NCBI RefSeq assembly: GCF_002288925.2
Contig: NW_022098036.1
Coordinates: 39,001,124 to 39,065,123, forward strand
Direction of reading: 5' to 3'
DNA from: Delphinapterus leucas
Taxonomy: Eukaryota; Chordata; Mammalia; Artiodactyla; Monodontidae
Length of the DNA: 64,000 nt
In this document: one piece after another, positions 35,850 through 50,700 of the stretch
How positions within the stretch are numbered: position 1 is the stretch's first letter
Layout of the letters: each line of letters starts with the position of its first letter
Program-made: the position numbers and the translations under genes
Notes under the pieces: model-generated
What the model was told of the DNA's origin: nothing
Seen by the model: the letters and a program-made list of their open reading frames with translations, nothing else
Database searches by the model: none

Positions 35850-38800
35850 TCAAATTTATGTGTGTAAAGTTCACTATAGCATTCCTTTCTCATTTTGAGG
35901 TCTGCAGGGTTTTGTAGTGATATCCCCTGCTTCATTCCTGATATCAGAAATTTGTGTCTTCTCTCCTTTTTTTTGTCAGTTTTACTAGAGTTTTTTTCAA
36001 TTTTATTGAAAAATAAAATTCAGCTCTTTAAGAAGCTGAATGAATTTTATTTCATTGATTTTCTCTATTTTTCTGTTTTCAATTTTATTAATGTTTGCTT
36101 TTTATTATTTCCTTCCTTCTGCTTGCCTTGGGTTTATTTTCTTCTTTTTCTAGGCTCTTGAGGTAGGAATTTAGATTATTGATTTGAGATTTTCCTCTTC
36201 TCTAATGTATACCTTTAGTGCTATAAATTTCTCTCCCAGCATTGCTTTAGCTGCGTCCCACAAATTGTTAGATGTTGTATTTTTTTCATTTAGATCAATA
36301 TATTTCTTGATCTCCCTTAAGACTTCCTCTTCAGCCCACTGTTTACTTAGAAGTGTGTTGTTTAGTTTCCAAGTGTTGTGAATTTTTCCTGTCATTGTTC
36401 TGGAATTGATTTCTAGTTTGATTCCATTGTATCAGAGAACACATTCTGTATGATTTCACTTCTTTTAAGTTTGTTGAGATTTGTTTATGGCCCAGGATAT
36501 GGTGTATCTTGATAAATGCCCTATGAGTGTTTTAAAAGAATGTGTATTCTGTTCTTGTTGAGAAGAGTGTGTTATAACTGTGAATTCAATGTTGTTGGTT
36601 GATGGTGTTGTTTATTTCTTTTACATACTTGCTGATTTTCTGCCTAGTTGTTCTATCATTTGTTAAGAGTGGGATATTGACATCTCCAACTCTCTTAGTG
36701 TGAATTTGTCTATTTCTCTTTTTACTTTTATCAGTCCCTCCATCCCACTCATTTTGCAGTTCTGATGTTTAGGGTCTCTACATTTAGGATTGCTATGTCT
36801 TTTTGGTGGATTGACCTTATTATCATTATGTAATGTCCCTCTCTGTCCCTGGGAAATTTTTTCACTCTGAAGTCTACATTATCTGATATCAATATAGTCA
36901 CTCATGCTTTCTTTTCATTAATGTTTGGATAGGATATCTTTTCCATCCTTTTACTTTAATTTTTTCTATAGTGTTATATTTGAAGTCATTTTTGTAGAAA
37001 GCCTATACTGAGTCATGATTTTTAATGCACCCTGCCAATCTCTGCCTTTTAATTAGTATATTTTAGATGATCTATATTTAAGGTAATTATTGATGTATTA
37101 GAGTTTACATTTGCTGTTTTATTTCTTATTTTCTGTTTATTCCTTCTGTTTTTCTTTTCTGTTTTTATTCCTGCCTTCCTATGTGTTACCTAAACTTTTA
37201 AAAAATAATTTTATTTTGATTTATCGGTAGTGTGTTTGAATGTATATATTTGTATATTTTTTAATGATTGCATTAGGTTTTACATTATACATACATAACA
37301 TACTACAATATACTGATATCAACATTTTATTCATTTGAGTGATGTGTAGTAACCTTATCTCCTTTTAACTCCCCTTACCTTCCACCATTTATAATATAAT
37401 TGCCTTAACAATTTCCTCTACATAGACTGAGAACAACATTATATAATTTTATCATGTTTCTTTGAATTACAAATCTTATTTTAAAACCTCAAGAGGAGGA
37501 GAAAAGTCTATTGAATTTATCTGTGTATTTATTTTTCCCTTGCTCTTTCTTCCTTGTTTATGTTCCAGGTTTTCTTCTTTTATTATTTCCTTTCAATTGC
37601 AACAATTTCCCTTAACCATTCATTTAGGGTAGGTCTGCTGGCAAAAAATTCTCTTTAGTTTCCCTTCATCTGAGAATGTCTTTATTTCCCCTTTTTTCCT
37701 AAAGGATATTTTCATTGGACATAGGAATCTGGGTTGACAGATCTTTTCCTTCAGTACTTAAACAATATTGTGCCTTTTTCTTCTAGCTTCCATGGCTTCT
37801 GATGAGAACCCACTGTCATTTGAATTGTTTTTCTTCTAGAGGTGAGTTGTTATTTTTCTCTGGCTGCTTTCAGGAACTTTTCTTTGTCTTTGGTTTTCAG
37901 ATGTTTGATTATGATGTATCTTGGTATGGCTTCATTGGGTTTATCCTGTTAGGGATTTACTCAGCTTCTTGAATTTGTAGGTTTATATCTTTTGCCAAAT
38001 TTAGAAAATGATCAACAATTATCTCTTTGAATACTTTTTAAGATCCACCCTCTTTCTTCTCTCCTTGTGTGACTCCAATGGTATAAATGTTGGAGCTTCA
38101 TCTCTTTCCGTGGATAGCTTAGGCTCTGTTTATTTATTTACTTGTTTCAGTTTATTTTTTCTCTGGTTTAGACTGGGTGATTTCTATTGTTCTATCTTCA
38201 AGTTCACCAGTTCTTTCCCCTGACCTTTTCATTCTGTTAAGCTCATTCAGTGAGATTTTACTGGATATTCAGTTATTGTTTCTTTCAGTTGTAAAATTGT
38301 CATTTGGCTTTTCTTCATTTCTCCTCATCCTCCTCCTTCCTTTTTGTTGTTCTTTTTCTGTTAAAGCTTTCTATTTTTGAGTCTTTCTATTTTTTATTTT
38401 GTTTCAAGCATGTTTGTAATTGTTCATTGAAACATTTTTATAATGTCTCATTTAAAAATCATTGTCAGATAACTCCAACACCTTTGACATCTTGGTGGTG
38501 TTATCTGTTGATTTTCTTTTCTCATTCAAGTTAGAATTTCCTGATTCTTGCTATGAGAGTGATTTTCAGTTGTATCCTGGACATTTTGGATATTGTATTA
38601 GTATACACTTGATCTTATTTAAATCTTCTATTTTAGCACGTCTCCTCTGACACTGTGTGAAAAGAGGGAGGGGCAAGGTAATTACTGTCAGATGGAGGTG
38701 GAAGTCCAATTCCCTGGTCTGTCTCCATTGTCACTAAAGTGAGGAGACTTAGCTCACTGCTGGGTGGGTGTGGAATTCCAGACTCTCCACTAGGCTTCTG

Positions 38801-39260
38801 CTAGCACCACTCTAGCGATAGGGGAAGGGATGCCTCGTTACCATTCAGAGGGTGTGGAAGTCTAGACTCACCATGTGCTCTCTACTGATAGGAGATTCAG
38901 ATCCTAGAAGGATTGAAAGTCCAAGCTCCGCACTTGGCTTTCTCTGATATTATCCCAGGGGTAGAATGATGGGGTATTTTATGTGTGCTGGGTGTGGTGC
39001 TTGTTCCTGGGGTTGATGAGAGTTGAAGTCTAGGCTTCTTGCTCAGCCTTTGATGATGGGTGTGGATCACAGTTTTTCCCATGGCGTTAGGCTGGAATAA
39101 GGTAGTTATTATCTCAAAGTTTTCTGTCTTACTGGGCTTCGCCTTTCCTGGTCCTTTGGCTACAGAAAGCAGGCTTTCCTTAGGGCTTTTTTGTTTATAT
39201 CTGTTGGTATTTCCAGGCTGTTGGCCTCTCTAGCACCCAGTCCAGACATATAAGGCAAAA
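35850..39260 (-). mobile_element. Long antisense L1 5' half, copy B (endonuclease to 5' UTR)
   Basis: The longest transposon fragment in the window. Read on -, from about 39260 it contains the 5' UTR (38640-39260), the following 5' region (37000-38640) and the start of ORF2 with endonuclease-derived text (about 35870-37000). The - frame 36171-36395 reads 'NTWKLNNTLLSKQWAEEEVL' and 'NLWDAAKAMLGEKFIALKVY', matching the end of the L1 endonuclease. It is cut short in the 3' direction, so RT is missing. Confidence 0.85.
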
Positions 39261-39972
39261 ATAAAACACAGTGAACTTAATTTTGTGTTATTGCTTAGGT
39301 CTCAAAATCCCTAGTTGGCCTGTCTTCTTCTCCCTACTTTTCAGAGTCCCCCTTTGTTTCATTAATATACAGTGTGCAGGGTTTTTAGTCGTAACAGGAA
39401 AACTACAGAATAAGTGTATCTGCTTCATGTTATCCAGACCTGGAAGTCCTGTTTGTAAATGCTCTTTTGAATTTCTATTTTTGTATATATTTTACACCAA
39501 TCATATAACATTAATATAATTATACGTATGTTAAATTACAAGTAAGTATACAAACACATACATAGAAGGTACATGCTCAACTTTTACTCAACTTTTACTA
39601 ATGGGGTACACAGTCAAATTCAGATTGCAGACCACTGGTGCAATGAAAGCACTGTTGACTCATTTCTTGCCTGGCTCGTCTACTAACTTATGCTATTTGG
39701 AGTATTCCTTTTTTCACCTCTAAAATGAAGCAATTGGATAAGATGGTCTGTAATACCACTTCTACCTCTAAAATTCTACAGATAAGACCAGCCAGTATCC
39801 CTTTTTAAAGATATAAAATACCACATGAAAATTGTTTCCCTTATTTATATTTTATTTAAAGCACTTTTTAAATCCTGAATAATATTCATTCCCTCAAGTG
39901 TAAATTTTTATACAATTTGTAATTTTAGTAACAGTCAAGATTGATGTCAAAAACAGCAAAATTGATTTGATT
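39261..39972. other. Intergenic sequence with a MIR-like trace
   Basis: 39640-39785 ('acctctaaaatgaagcaatt', then 'ggataagatggtctgtaata', then 'ctacctctaaaattctacag') resembles a sense MIR3-type 3' half. The remainder is unique A+T-rich DNA. Confidence 0.45.
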
Positions 39973-39990
39973 AAAAAGAGCCTATTATTC

Positions 39991-41347
<1,357 letters not shown>

Positions 41348-41604
41348 AAAAAGAATCTATTATCCTAGTTTTCTGTGAATTGTTAAGTTCAGGGTTATAT
41401 TATTAAGCAATTTCATACTTTTCCTTGACATTTTTCAGTAATATGCTCCCCTCCCACACTTTTCTGATGAAACTAAAGAAGGTCAAACATCAGAAAGAGA
41501 GGCTATTGTACTCTATGTCTAGTGGTCCAAGAAAATAGACCTTTGTCTTTTGGCTCTGTATGTATACTGAAATATATTCATTCTACCCTAACATATTATA
41601 TGTG

Positions 41605-41935
41605 ACTGTGTTAGTTTGCTAGGGCTAGCATAACAAAATACCATAGCCTGGATGGCTTAAGCAATAGGAATTTATTTTCTCACAGTTCTGGAGGCAGATG
41701 ACTATTCCCTTGCTGCCTCTTCACATGGTTGTACCTCTGGGCATGAATGCTCCACAGTCTTTCTATGTGTCTTAATCTCTTCCTCCAGTCAGAATGGAGT
41801 AGAGGCTACCCTAAAGGCTTCATTTTTAACTTAAAGGCCCTATGTCTAAATACAACCACATCCTGAGGTCCTTGGGGTTTGGGCTTCAACATAGGGATTT
41901 TAGTGGGGACACAATTTAGCCAATAACAACTACAT
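41605..41935 (-). mobile_element. MaLR-type LTR (MLT1-like), antisense
   Basis: 'ttagtttgctagggctagca', then 'ctcacagttctggaggcaga', then 'caacatagggattttagtgg' and 'ggacacaatttagccaataa' mark a reverse-oriented MLT1-type LTR of about 330 bp with internal deletions. Confidence 0.85.
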
Positions 41936-44900
41936 TCACCATTCTGCCATTAAAAAGTAAATTCTTTAAGATTTTGAGATTATGCTAATGACCATAGTTT
42001 CAGTTTTGCTAATACAGTACAGTGGAATGTATATGTATGTGACATATTTGTTCAAAAGAAGCTACCTTTCCTCAGGTTATTTCAAGGCTGTGGGCTGTCA
42101 AAGTGCTCCACAAATATGCAGTTTAACAGTTACTAAGAATATAGGTCAGTTAGAGATACTGTACTGACATAATTTGGCGACAAGCCAAGCAAATTTTATA
42201 GGCCCAATAGAATAAAGTTGCTTAATTATTTTTTTTAGCTAAAAACTAGATGATTTCATCAATTGTATCATTAACCAATAATCTGTGGGTTTGTAATCTT
42301 GAAAATGGGATTGGTTTGTTAAAATAGAAGTTTTTTTAAACATAGTTTTACTAGGTTTTAAAAATCAATTTTAAACATCCTTTATTCCATCTACTTTTGA
42401 ACCATGTGCTTATAATTTTTAAAGTATTATACTTTAGCATTAAGAAAATTAGACTGGCACTTATATTTCTAGCCAATTAACAAAAAGTATGGTTGGAAAG
42501 TAGCAAAGCAAATACTTTACAATTTCACTTGTCAATGATATTTCATGAAGTTAATTAATTTCTGTCATAATAAGATACAGTAAAAAAAATATATTCTATC
42601 ACTTACTTTCTAAATATAGCATACATCACTGTTTTGATTTCTGACAGCAGAACTGATATCCTCCTGAGGTGTCAAATTTGATTTGATTATTCAATTTAAA
42701 AACCTACAAAGTGTCTTGCTGATTTAAAAAAAATGGTTTTTCAGATTTTATGTCAGCTTAATGTATTTCACTGTTATGAATTCTTTGAAATTTTGTGCAT
42801 TTTTAAATGATTCTATTTTAATTAAAAGCCTCTAGATATTATCCTTGTTAGCAGAGCCAGTTCCTCCCAGAATTTATTAGTCTTATTTATGTTTTTTTCA
42901 TGCAGCTGCATTTCTAAATCTATATTTCAATTTATGAATATCTTTATTGCCCAAGCAATAGTGCTATTATTCACATTTTTTAAAGTGTCCTAGCAAAAAC
43001 AAAAATAAAGTAAATGTCACAAAAGTGAGACACAAACCTTATTCTAGATTACTCTGCAGCCATTGCAAATGATGTTTCTGAAGAACATTTAATGACTTCA
43101 GAAAAATACTTTGGTATATTAAGTTTAAAATCAGATTTAACAAACAATATTTTATTTATATTACTCCATACACACACTCACATAGGAGAAATAGAAGATT
43201 AACATTAACTCTGAGTTAGGAGCTGATAGATTGTTTTCTTTTAGATTTTTGTTTTTTCCAGATTTTCTAAATTAACACATATTACTTTTATAATCAGCAA
43301 GAGAACAATGTATGTTATTCCAAAATAGAAGCACAGCTGAAGTAATTGATTTGGGGGAAAGCTAGGCCATTAGATTATGCAATCCATCTTTTTAAGGCGT
43401 TTTAGACTCAAGTCATTGACTCCTTCAATAAACAATTATTGAACTATCACCAAGTATCAGCATCTATTGTATATCAGGTTTAACAGTTGATTCTGGAGAC
43501 ACTTGAGGAGGGCTATGTTGAGATGATTACAAAATGGTTCCCACAGGTATACGATGCAAGTAAAATCCATATAATGTGATAGATACTATAGCAATAGCCC
43601 TAAGAAAGTGCTATCAGCATATCAGGCCAGGGGAGCTATGTCAGACTACATCACAAGAATCGAATTTATCTGAACCTTATTAACTGAGTCCCTCAAAGAA
43701 ATGTCTGTCTGATTTAGAGTTGGTTTCTGTGACTTGAACTTTTGAGCAGGGTGTATATAAACAACTATTATCTTGAAAAAAAAATTTGCAAATTTTTAAT
43801 CTAACTGTAGTTGAACAGTTTTATTCAAAAAAGCACATTAATAAACATTTGCTATATTTGGGTGCTAAGCGACAGAAGGTGAGTTAAAACAAGAGTCTTG
43901 CCCTCAGGAAGCTCCAGTTCTAAATCAAGTGTTTTTCTATGTCTTGTGTAATATGGACACTTGTGATAATTTCATTTAAAATTTTTGTTTAAAATCAGAC
44001 AATAAGAATTAGAAAATACATTGTTTTCCTTCTTTTGTATTGACTGTGAGGAGGGTTAGAGCTAAATGTTTCAACGGAAATCGTGGATATTAGTTGAGAT
44101 ATTTGCACTACTTTGTTTTAATAAAAATGTTTCTAATCATTAAAATGGCTTCATTGTTTTTTGAAAAGATGCAGGTGATATATCATAAATTAAAACCATG
44201 TAAATCCATTTATCATTTAATTATGAAGTATTTAGAATTTTATATAAAAGCAAAGAAAATATTGGTAAAGGAAATAAAGGTGAAAATGAATCTTCCTCAT
44301 AGGTGACTTAAATTGTTGTATTTCTCCAAAGCAAGTGAAATTTATTTCAATAATTAAATTTTTTTAAAGTTCAACTTGCAAGGTTAGATGTAGATGGATA
44401 TGTACTGAAATAAAATAAAGAGAATACAAAGATGTGCTGGGAAGTGATAGGACTGCTGTGGCATGGACAAACTAAACAAGCATTCAAATCTAATTATCTA
44501 CACTTGTCGACTTCAGCATTCAACCACAGCAGCAAAGTGCAAAGGTTAAGGCACTCTAGAATGTTCTTCCTTTATCTAAAAGAGTAAGTACATAATTCTT
44601 TTCTTGAATATATTCTGAAATAAGTCTGAAAAATAATGATTTTTTCAGTTTATGAGGACTCCAATTTTCCTAGACAGTCTGGATGACAAACTTATTGAAC
44701 AAAACAAAATATATGTATAAAAAGTATGTATAATATCATATAAATGTAAAGGATTTATATATTTAAAATAAACACAAAATTAATATTTAATTCAAGAAGT
44801 AAATATTCTACTTTGAGCTGTATGAGGTAGAGATTTTTACTTCGAATGTATGTGAGATCAAATGTGTAAATTCAGTTTAAAAATAGTAAAGTATGGGTAA

Positions 44901-47900
44901 GAAGGTATACTGTGGTTGCAATAATATGATTTTTTAGGATGGTATGTTTGAGGATAAGAATTGATAAAGAAAATGCAGCATGATAATTAGATAAAATATG
45001 GCTTTAATTCCATATAAATGACCTCATTTTAACTATGCAGACTTTCATCCTAGTGGAATATGAATTTTATAATAAATGAATTTTAGAAATAATGCCATTT
45101 AAAATTTTTCTAAGCCAAGAAAAGCAAATTATTTTTTTCTTAAACTATTAAAACTATTTTTCCTGGTTATGTCATGAAGAAATAAATCTGCCAAATTCTT
45201 TCCCTTAAAAAGTTCATTTTCCAGATCAAGCATCAGAAACCACACATGAGAAATTTCAGCTCAAAAAATATTTTTTTCCAGGAAGGAACCCAAAAAGCAA
45301 CTTTGGATTAACTGTACCTCCTTTATTCTTTCTTATTAGTTTTTCAAGATTTAGCCAGTGTTTTATAAAACGTACTGAATAATAGCATGTAAAGTATCAC
45401 AAAATAACCTGTACTAAAGAGAATAAATCAGGTTATGGAATATTATCAACTGATGGGATGTATTTGATATTCACAGTTGGAAAATATTTGGCTATGAAAA
45501 CATGTAAGATCCAACAAGAATGGAGGAAAAGTTTGTATCCCTGGAACCAATGTGCCTCAAAATAGGATTAGAAGAATTGAATCTTTATTAAAAAATATAT
45601 ATATGTGCTGCTGTTAATAGTTTCTGAATTTGAATGTTGGATTGACTTAATAAAAGCTGTTGTGCACAATCAGAGTTGGCAGCTCTAAGCAATAGCCTTC
45701 TGAGTATACTATAGTCCAAGGAAAAAGTGTTTCAGTCTCTTTTCTACAGGGGACCTGAGCAAATTTTATAATACCTTGGAGCCAGCAGATTTTAGTTCTT
45801 ATTAGAACAGCAGAGTCAGAGTTATTACTGTCCAGGAAGGAATGATGTTTAGGGAATCAAGTCTAAAGAAAGAACATAGTATAAAATAGAAATGTAAATG
45901 TAGGTATTTTGCATGTGTGCAAAAAGTAAAACCTTCAACATTTTGGACAAAAACTTTTAAAGTTCACTTCACTCGTGACTTTAAGCATTAGAGAAATGTA
46001 AGTTAAAAAATACTTTAAAAAATTTTAAGCTAAACACTGGAAGCTGGATCTATTTTTTCTAACCCATTGATGAATATGAAAGCAAATAAAAATGTCCTCC
46101 AATAGCTGAGACAATTGACATTTTAGAAAAATATAGGTCTAGAAATCAGTACATGTACTCAGCTCCCAGATTGATTAAAGTTCTTAAAAAGCAAAATAAT
46201 AGAGTAATAATGGAAAGTAAAAACTACAGATGAATATTTTTCTGATCTCAGATTAGAGAATGCCTTTCTAAGCAATATAAACAAAGGCAGAAAAAGACAT
46301 TTATAGAGCAGCTTGAAAGATATAACCCCATAAAAAATTAAAAGATGAATGACAAAAAGCATTTGCCTTTATACATAACAAAGGAATGACATTCCTTATA
46401 TATGACAATCTCTTATTCATTAATAAGCAGAGAGCAAATATTCCACTATAAAATATATGAGGAACTTAGAATGTAATATTCAAAAAAAGAAGACATACAA
46501 GTGATCAATGAGCACATTAAAACGTTTAACCTTGCGTAAGTAAAAATTAAATTGAAAAATTTAATTATTGCCTATAAGTTAATTTCTGGGCGGGGCGGAG
46601 AATGTTTAAAAACTTGGCACTCTCACATATAGCTAGTGCATGGTATTTTTAGCTTAAAATAACCTTTATTTTTATTTACTCTTGCTCATATAGTTTATGT
46701 TTATCTTCGTTCATTCTCTTTGCAGATCTGTACTCATCCAAAGCTTCAAGTGTAGTCACACTGGTGTCTGAGTTTATTGCTCACCCAGATCATTTGTAAT
46801 TTTATAGTTAAATGCTTCTTCGAGGGCCTCCTGTCCTTTTGAGAGTCTCTGACTCTAGGATCATATTTGTTTTTTCTTTGAATTTTTGAAATTTGCTTTC
46901 TTAGAGTAAATCAGTATTTCTTCTTGGTGAAAATTAATTTCAGTTCTTTTCTGTTTTATTTTCCATGAAAGTATCGGCAAGACAAGGCAACATTTTGTCA
47001 TATTCTCAGGTTTTAGCAGAACAGTATTTTGGCAGATGACAGTATAGTTGATATCTCCATTAGGATATTATTTTTCTGTTGCGCCAGTTTTGTGTCATTA
47101 ACTTTATTTAACCTGGTCTTACAGACTATCATTTATGAACACTCTTAAGGAAACAATATAAAATGGTTATCATCTACATTAATCATCTATCATCCACCCA
47201 TCTATCCATCCATCATCTCATCCATCCATTATCCTCATGCTCACAAATTTCAGTGATTAATTGTATAAAAAGGAGGCCATTCTGGGACCATACTTTTAAA
47301 TTTCCAGTTTCCACATTGGTATATAATTTCTCTGCTCTTCAGTTTTTTAGGCTGTAAAATGGTTGTACTAGGTGTAGATAGGATCCTTTCAGCTATAGAA
47401 TTGCACATGTTTTCTACTCATTTTTCTTTCTCCACCGTCTGTTTCATCTGGACAAAGTATATAGTGCTTCCAGACTGTCTTCCATTCAAATTGGGTCATT
47501 CTCAATCCTCTTTCTGATTACTGATTGTGAACTACTAGACACTAAATATGCATCTGTTTTTGCCATTCATGCTCTTCTTCAAAGTGTCTGCTTTTAATTA
47601 TCTGAGCAATTTTCTTTACCTTCAAATTTTAACTTAAATTCTTTTACATTTGTTGTATAGTACTCCATTTCCCAGAGTGTGTTCTGTGGAACACTAGCCA
47701 TGTGAAATGTTAGGGTATGCCGTGTGATAGAAACAACAGCAGCAGCAACAACAACAGCAACAAATGATAGGGGTTCTGAGATCAAAAATGTCTAGAAAGT
47801 AGTGGGTTAAATGACATAAAACTTTTGTAGGACTTCCAAGTGCCTTCAAATGGCTAGTTTATATCGAGAATTTAAATGCTAAGTTAATTTATAGGCTATA

Positions 47901-48685
47901 AAGAAAAATAAAATGTATGCACTTATATCTAAAACTATTTCAACATCCAGCCCTCTTTTGAAGGCCATCCTAAAGGATTAACATTCAGCTTTGGAAATTG
48001 TAAGTACCTCCACATATTTCTGCACACTCAAATCAGTTTACAAGGAGTCTTGATTAGGGTAGTGAACCTACGTTCCAAGATGGTATTCCTTGACACTGCC
48101 AGAAGTCCATTATTCCAGTAATGTTAGCCAAGAGTAAAAAAAAAACCAAAATTCATGAATATAATTTATATAAACAGCTATTCACTCTCTACATCCTTTT
48201 TTTCTTTTCCAAAGTTCAAACACCCAGAAGGGATTAAAACCACTGAATTCTTTCAAATCCTTCAAGTTTTCTATGTATAGTTTCAAAGTCACCAGAGATG
48301 CACGTCAGGTTTCTTTTAGGTATTATCTGTTGTTCATTCTCTTTTCACTCAGCAAAAATAGGGAGCAGTTGGCAAACTGTCAGATCTCAGGTGCCTACTA
48401 TTGAAATTGCAATAACCAACTCCATAGCATTTTCTGCTTGTTATGGGGGAGCTCCAGTGGTTCTAAGATTTTTTCTTCTTCTTCTTGTTTCCCTTTATTC
48501 ACTCCCTTGCATTCAGTAATTTACCAGCTTCTTAAAAGTGATTCTAATTCTCCAGAATTAAAATTCTTTAGAAGTCTCTCTCCCTCCCCTGCTTTCTTCT
48601 CAATTATTTCCAACATCCTACAAGAATCTTTTATACTATTGAGAAATCAGAGTATAAGCAGCAGTTATTGTCCCACAGCTTACTT
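41936..48685. other. Repeat-poor A+T-rich intergenic block
   Basis: About 6.7 kb with almost no recognisable transposon, in contrast to the rest of the flank. 43420-43650 and 43840-43920 may hold one old repeat type ('caataaacaattattgaact'). 47330-47405 resembles a MIR 3' half ('tttaggctgtaaaatggttg'). No reading frame exceeds 75 codons and none is convincing. Confidence 0.5.
47182..47230. repeat. ATCC/ATCT tetranucleotide microsatellite
   Basis: Imperfect run of CATC, ATCT and ATCC units ('ctatccatccatcatctcat'). Confidence 0.85.
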
Positions 48686-49320
48686 TCTTCCTATACAGGA
48701 CATCTAAGTTCCTGTCTCATATAACTGATGACTGCCTTAAGCCCTTCCTCTGTAGAGATCCCATCTAATCTCAGTTTGAAACATCTTTGCATTACTTATT
48801 TCCAAATGTATTTCTGACCCTCCTCTCTTTCCTGAACTCTGGGCTCAAATATTCAACTATAGCTGTTATTTCTAAGTTGAATGTCTAGAGGCATCTCAAA
48901 CTCAACATGGTCAAAGCAGAAATTTTATTTCTCCCCAAACTTGCTTCCTCCTTGTCTTCTCGGTCTCAGGCATCAGCACTACCATTTGGCTAATTGCTCA
49001 GAAATTTAGGAGCCTTTCACAACTCTCCTGTTCTCTCGCTCCCCATAAACCTCTGATTCATCAACAAGACCTTCAGTTCTGCCTCCAAATTAGATCCTGC
49101 ATCTTTACATTTTTTAGTATCTCTACTACGACCAGAGTCGTCCAAGCCATAAATGTCTCTAGACTGAACAACAGCTAATATCCTACCTGGTGTCTCTGCT
49201 TTGACTCTTTTCTCTTACACACAGAGGCAGAGAGTGATTTTTAAAAAATGCTAATTAAATCGTATCACTCCCCACTTTAAAGTCTTCAAGTGGTTGGACA
49301 GTGCACTGAGAATAGAATGA

Positions 49321-49352
49321 AAGGGTCTTTCAAGGGTCTTTCAAGACCCTTT
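49321..49352. repeat. 11-bp tandem pair forming a small hairpin
   Basis: AAGGGTCTTTC occurs twice in tandem (49321-49331, 49332-49342). The second copy pairs with the following AAGACCCTT (49343-49351) as a 9-bp stem with a 2-nt spacer. It lies inside the L2 copy. Confidence 0.85.
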
Positions 49353-49555
49353 GTGATCTGGCTTCTACCAGCTCTCCGACCTCATCTCAGGCACTTGCTC
49401 CTCTGTTCCTGTGCCTTGAAAATGCCAAGTACATTCCTATGTTAGTTCTTTGCACTAGCTGTTTCCTATGCCTAGAGTGTAATTCCCCCAGATCTTCTTA
49501 AGGCTGGCCCTTTTCTTTCATCCATGTTTTGGCTCAAATATAAAGTCAGTGAAAA

Positions 49556-49597
49556 CTCTCATCTTTAGTTCAAAACTTCTCTCATCTTTAGTTCAAA
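49556..49597. repeat. 19-bp tandem duplication
   Basis: CTCTCATCTTTAGTTCAAA occurs at 49556-49574 and 49579-49597 (period 23 bp). It is a local slippage event inside the L2 copy. Confidence 0.9.
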
Positions 49598-49805
49598 GTT
49601 GTGCTTTTTCCACCACCCCCCTCCACAAGTCACTCATTACTATTGTATTATTGTTATTCACTGCAATTATGATTACCAGAAATAATCTTATTGTTTTCCT
49701 TTTTTTCATTTTAATATGATCTGTCATGGTAGGAACCTTGTCTGTCCTCGCAACTGCACACCTGGTGCCAGTAGTGCCTGGCACAAAGAAGGCCTGAATA
49801 GATCA

Positions 49806-50376
49806 TTGCTGTATCTACAGAACACGAATGTCTTCATTTCTCCTGAATCTCAAGCTTTTTGTAAGGCCCTTGTAAACTGACCAGCGAACTTTTTTTTTCT
49901 CGTGATAGGAAATTGTGGGAAAATTGACTTATTCCAACTTTAAAAGAAAATGAAATACATTTTCTGACATTAAAAAAAAAACCCTCAGAGAATTCCAAAG
50001 GGCATTCATTGCATTAAGAATAATTCCACTATTCTCCTAGCTTAGCTGAATCTGGTACATTAAGGAAATTACACTTTACCATGGATGAAGCGAATCACTT
50101 TTTAAGTAAGGACGGAAACTGCCAACACACATGTAGACCTTCTCAGACCATCAAATCCAGAGAGAAAATCAGGTCTCTTCTAGAGCAGTGAATGACACAA
50201 TGTTTTGGGGGACATTCAAGACTCCATTACTGACCCTGGGAACGAGGCTCAAAGAGAAAATCACCTTGCAATGTCATGTCCTGGGTCAGAAACAGAGGTC
50301 AAGACATAAATAAACAAATATTATAAACAAACAAAAAATGCAACTGAGTGCAAAATAAAATATGCATATTCGTTTG

Positions 50377-50412
<36 letters not shown>

Positions 50413-50700
50413 TGTGCTGTATAAGGGGAAGGACTAGGTAAGTGGAGAAGTGGGCTACATAATTTACCTGGTCCACTGCAAAAAAAAAAAATTATTACGC
50501 ATTCCAAGATGGTGACAGGCAGCAGATCGAGGCCCTGTGCACCTACCTGCACAGTTACACACCCTGCGCAGTGTGTGAAGCACGCCCAGGTGGGAGGAGA
50601 AGATTAGAGTTCATCTCCAAACACCCCCCCATCTCCCCACCCCCGCCAAAACTACAACAACAAAGGCAACAACAAGAAACAGCTATCAAAACTAAAGCAG
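49806..50700. other. PRKD1 upstream flank with a TG microsatellite
   Basis: Unique sequence. It includes the TG run at 50379-50410 and an A run near 50480-50490. The moderate-GC stretch 50500-50600 has no known identity. Confidence 0.45.
50379..50410. repeat. (TG)16 microsatellite
   Basis: Pure dinucleotide run of about 16 units, likely polymorphic. About 1.5 kb upstream of the PRKD1 start codon. Confidence 0.97.

Larger units (their letters stand above)
48686..49805 (+). mobile_element. L2 LINE, ~1.1 kb sense fragment
   Basis: The longest L2 in the window. Landmarks in order are 'ggcatctcaaactcaacatg' (48891-48910), 'gtatcactccccactttaaa' (49262-49281), 'gatctggcttctaccagctc' (49355-49374), 'ggctcaaatataaagtcag' and the 3' end 'agtgcctggcacaaagaagg' (49774-49793). 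ORF2 is broken by stops. It also contains two small local duplications. Confidence 0.85.
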
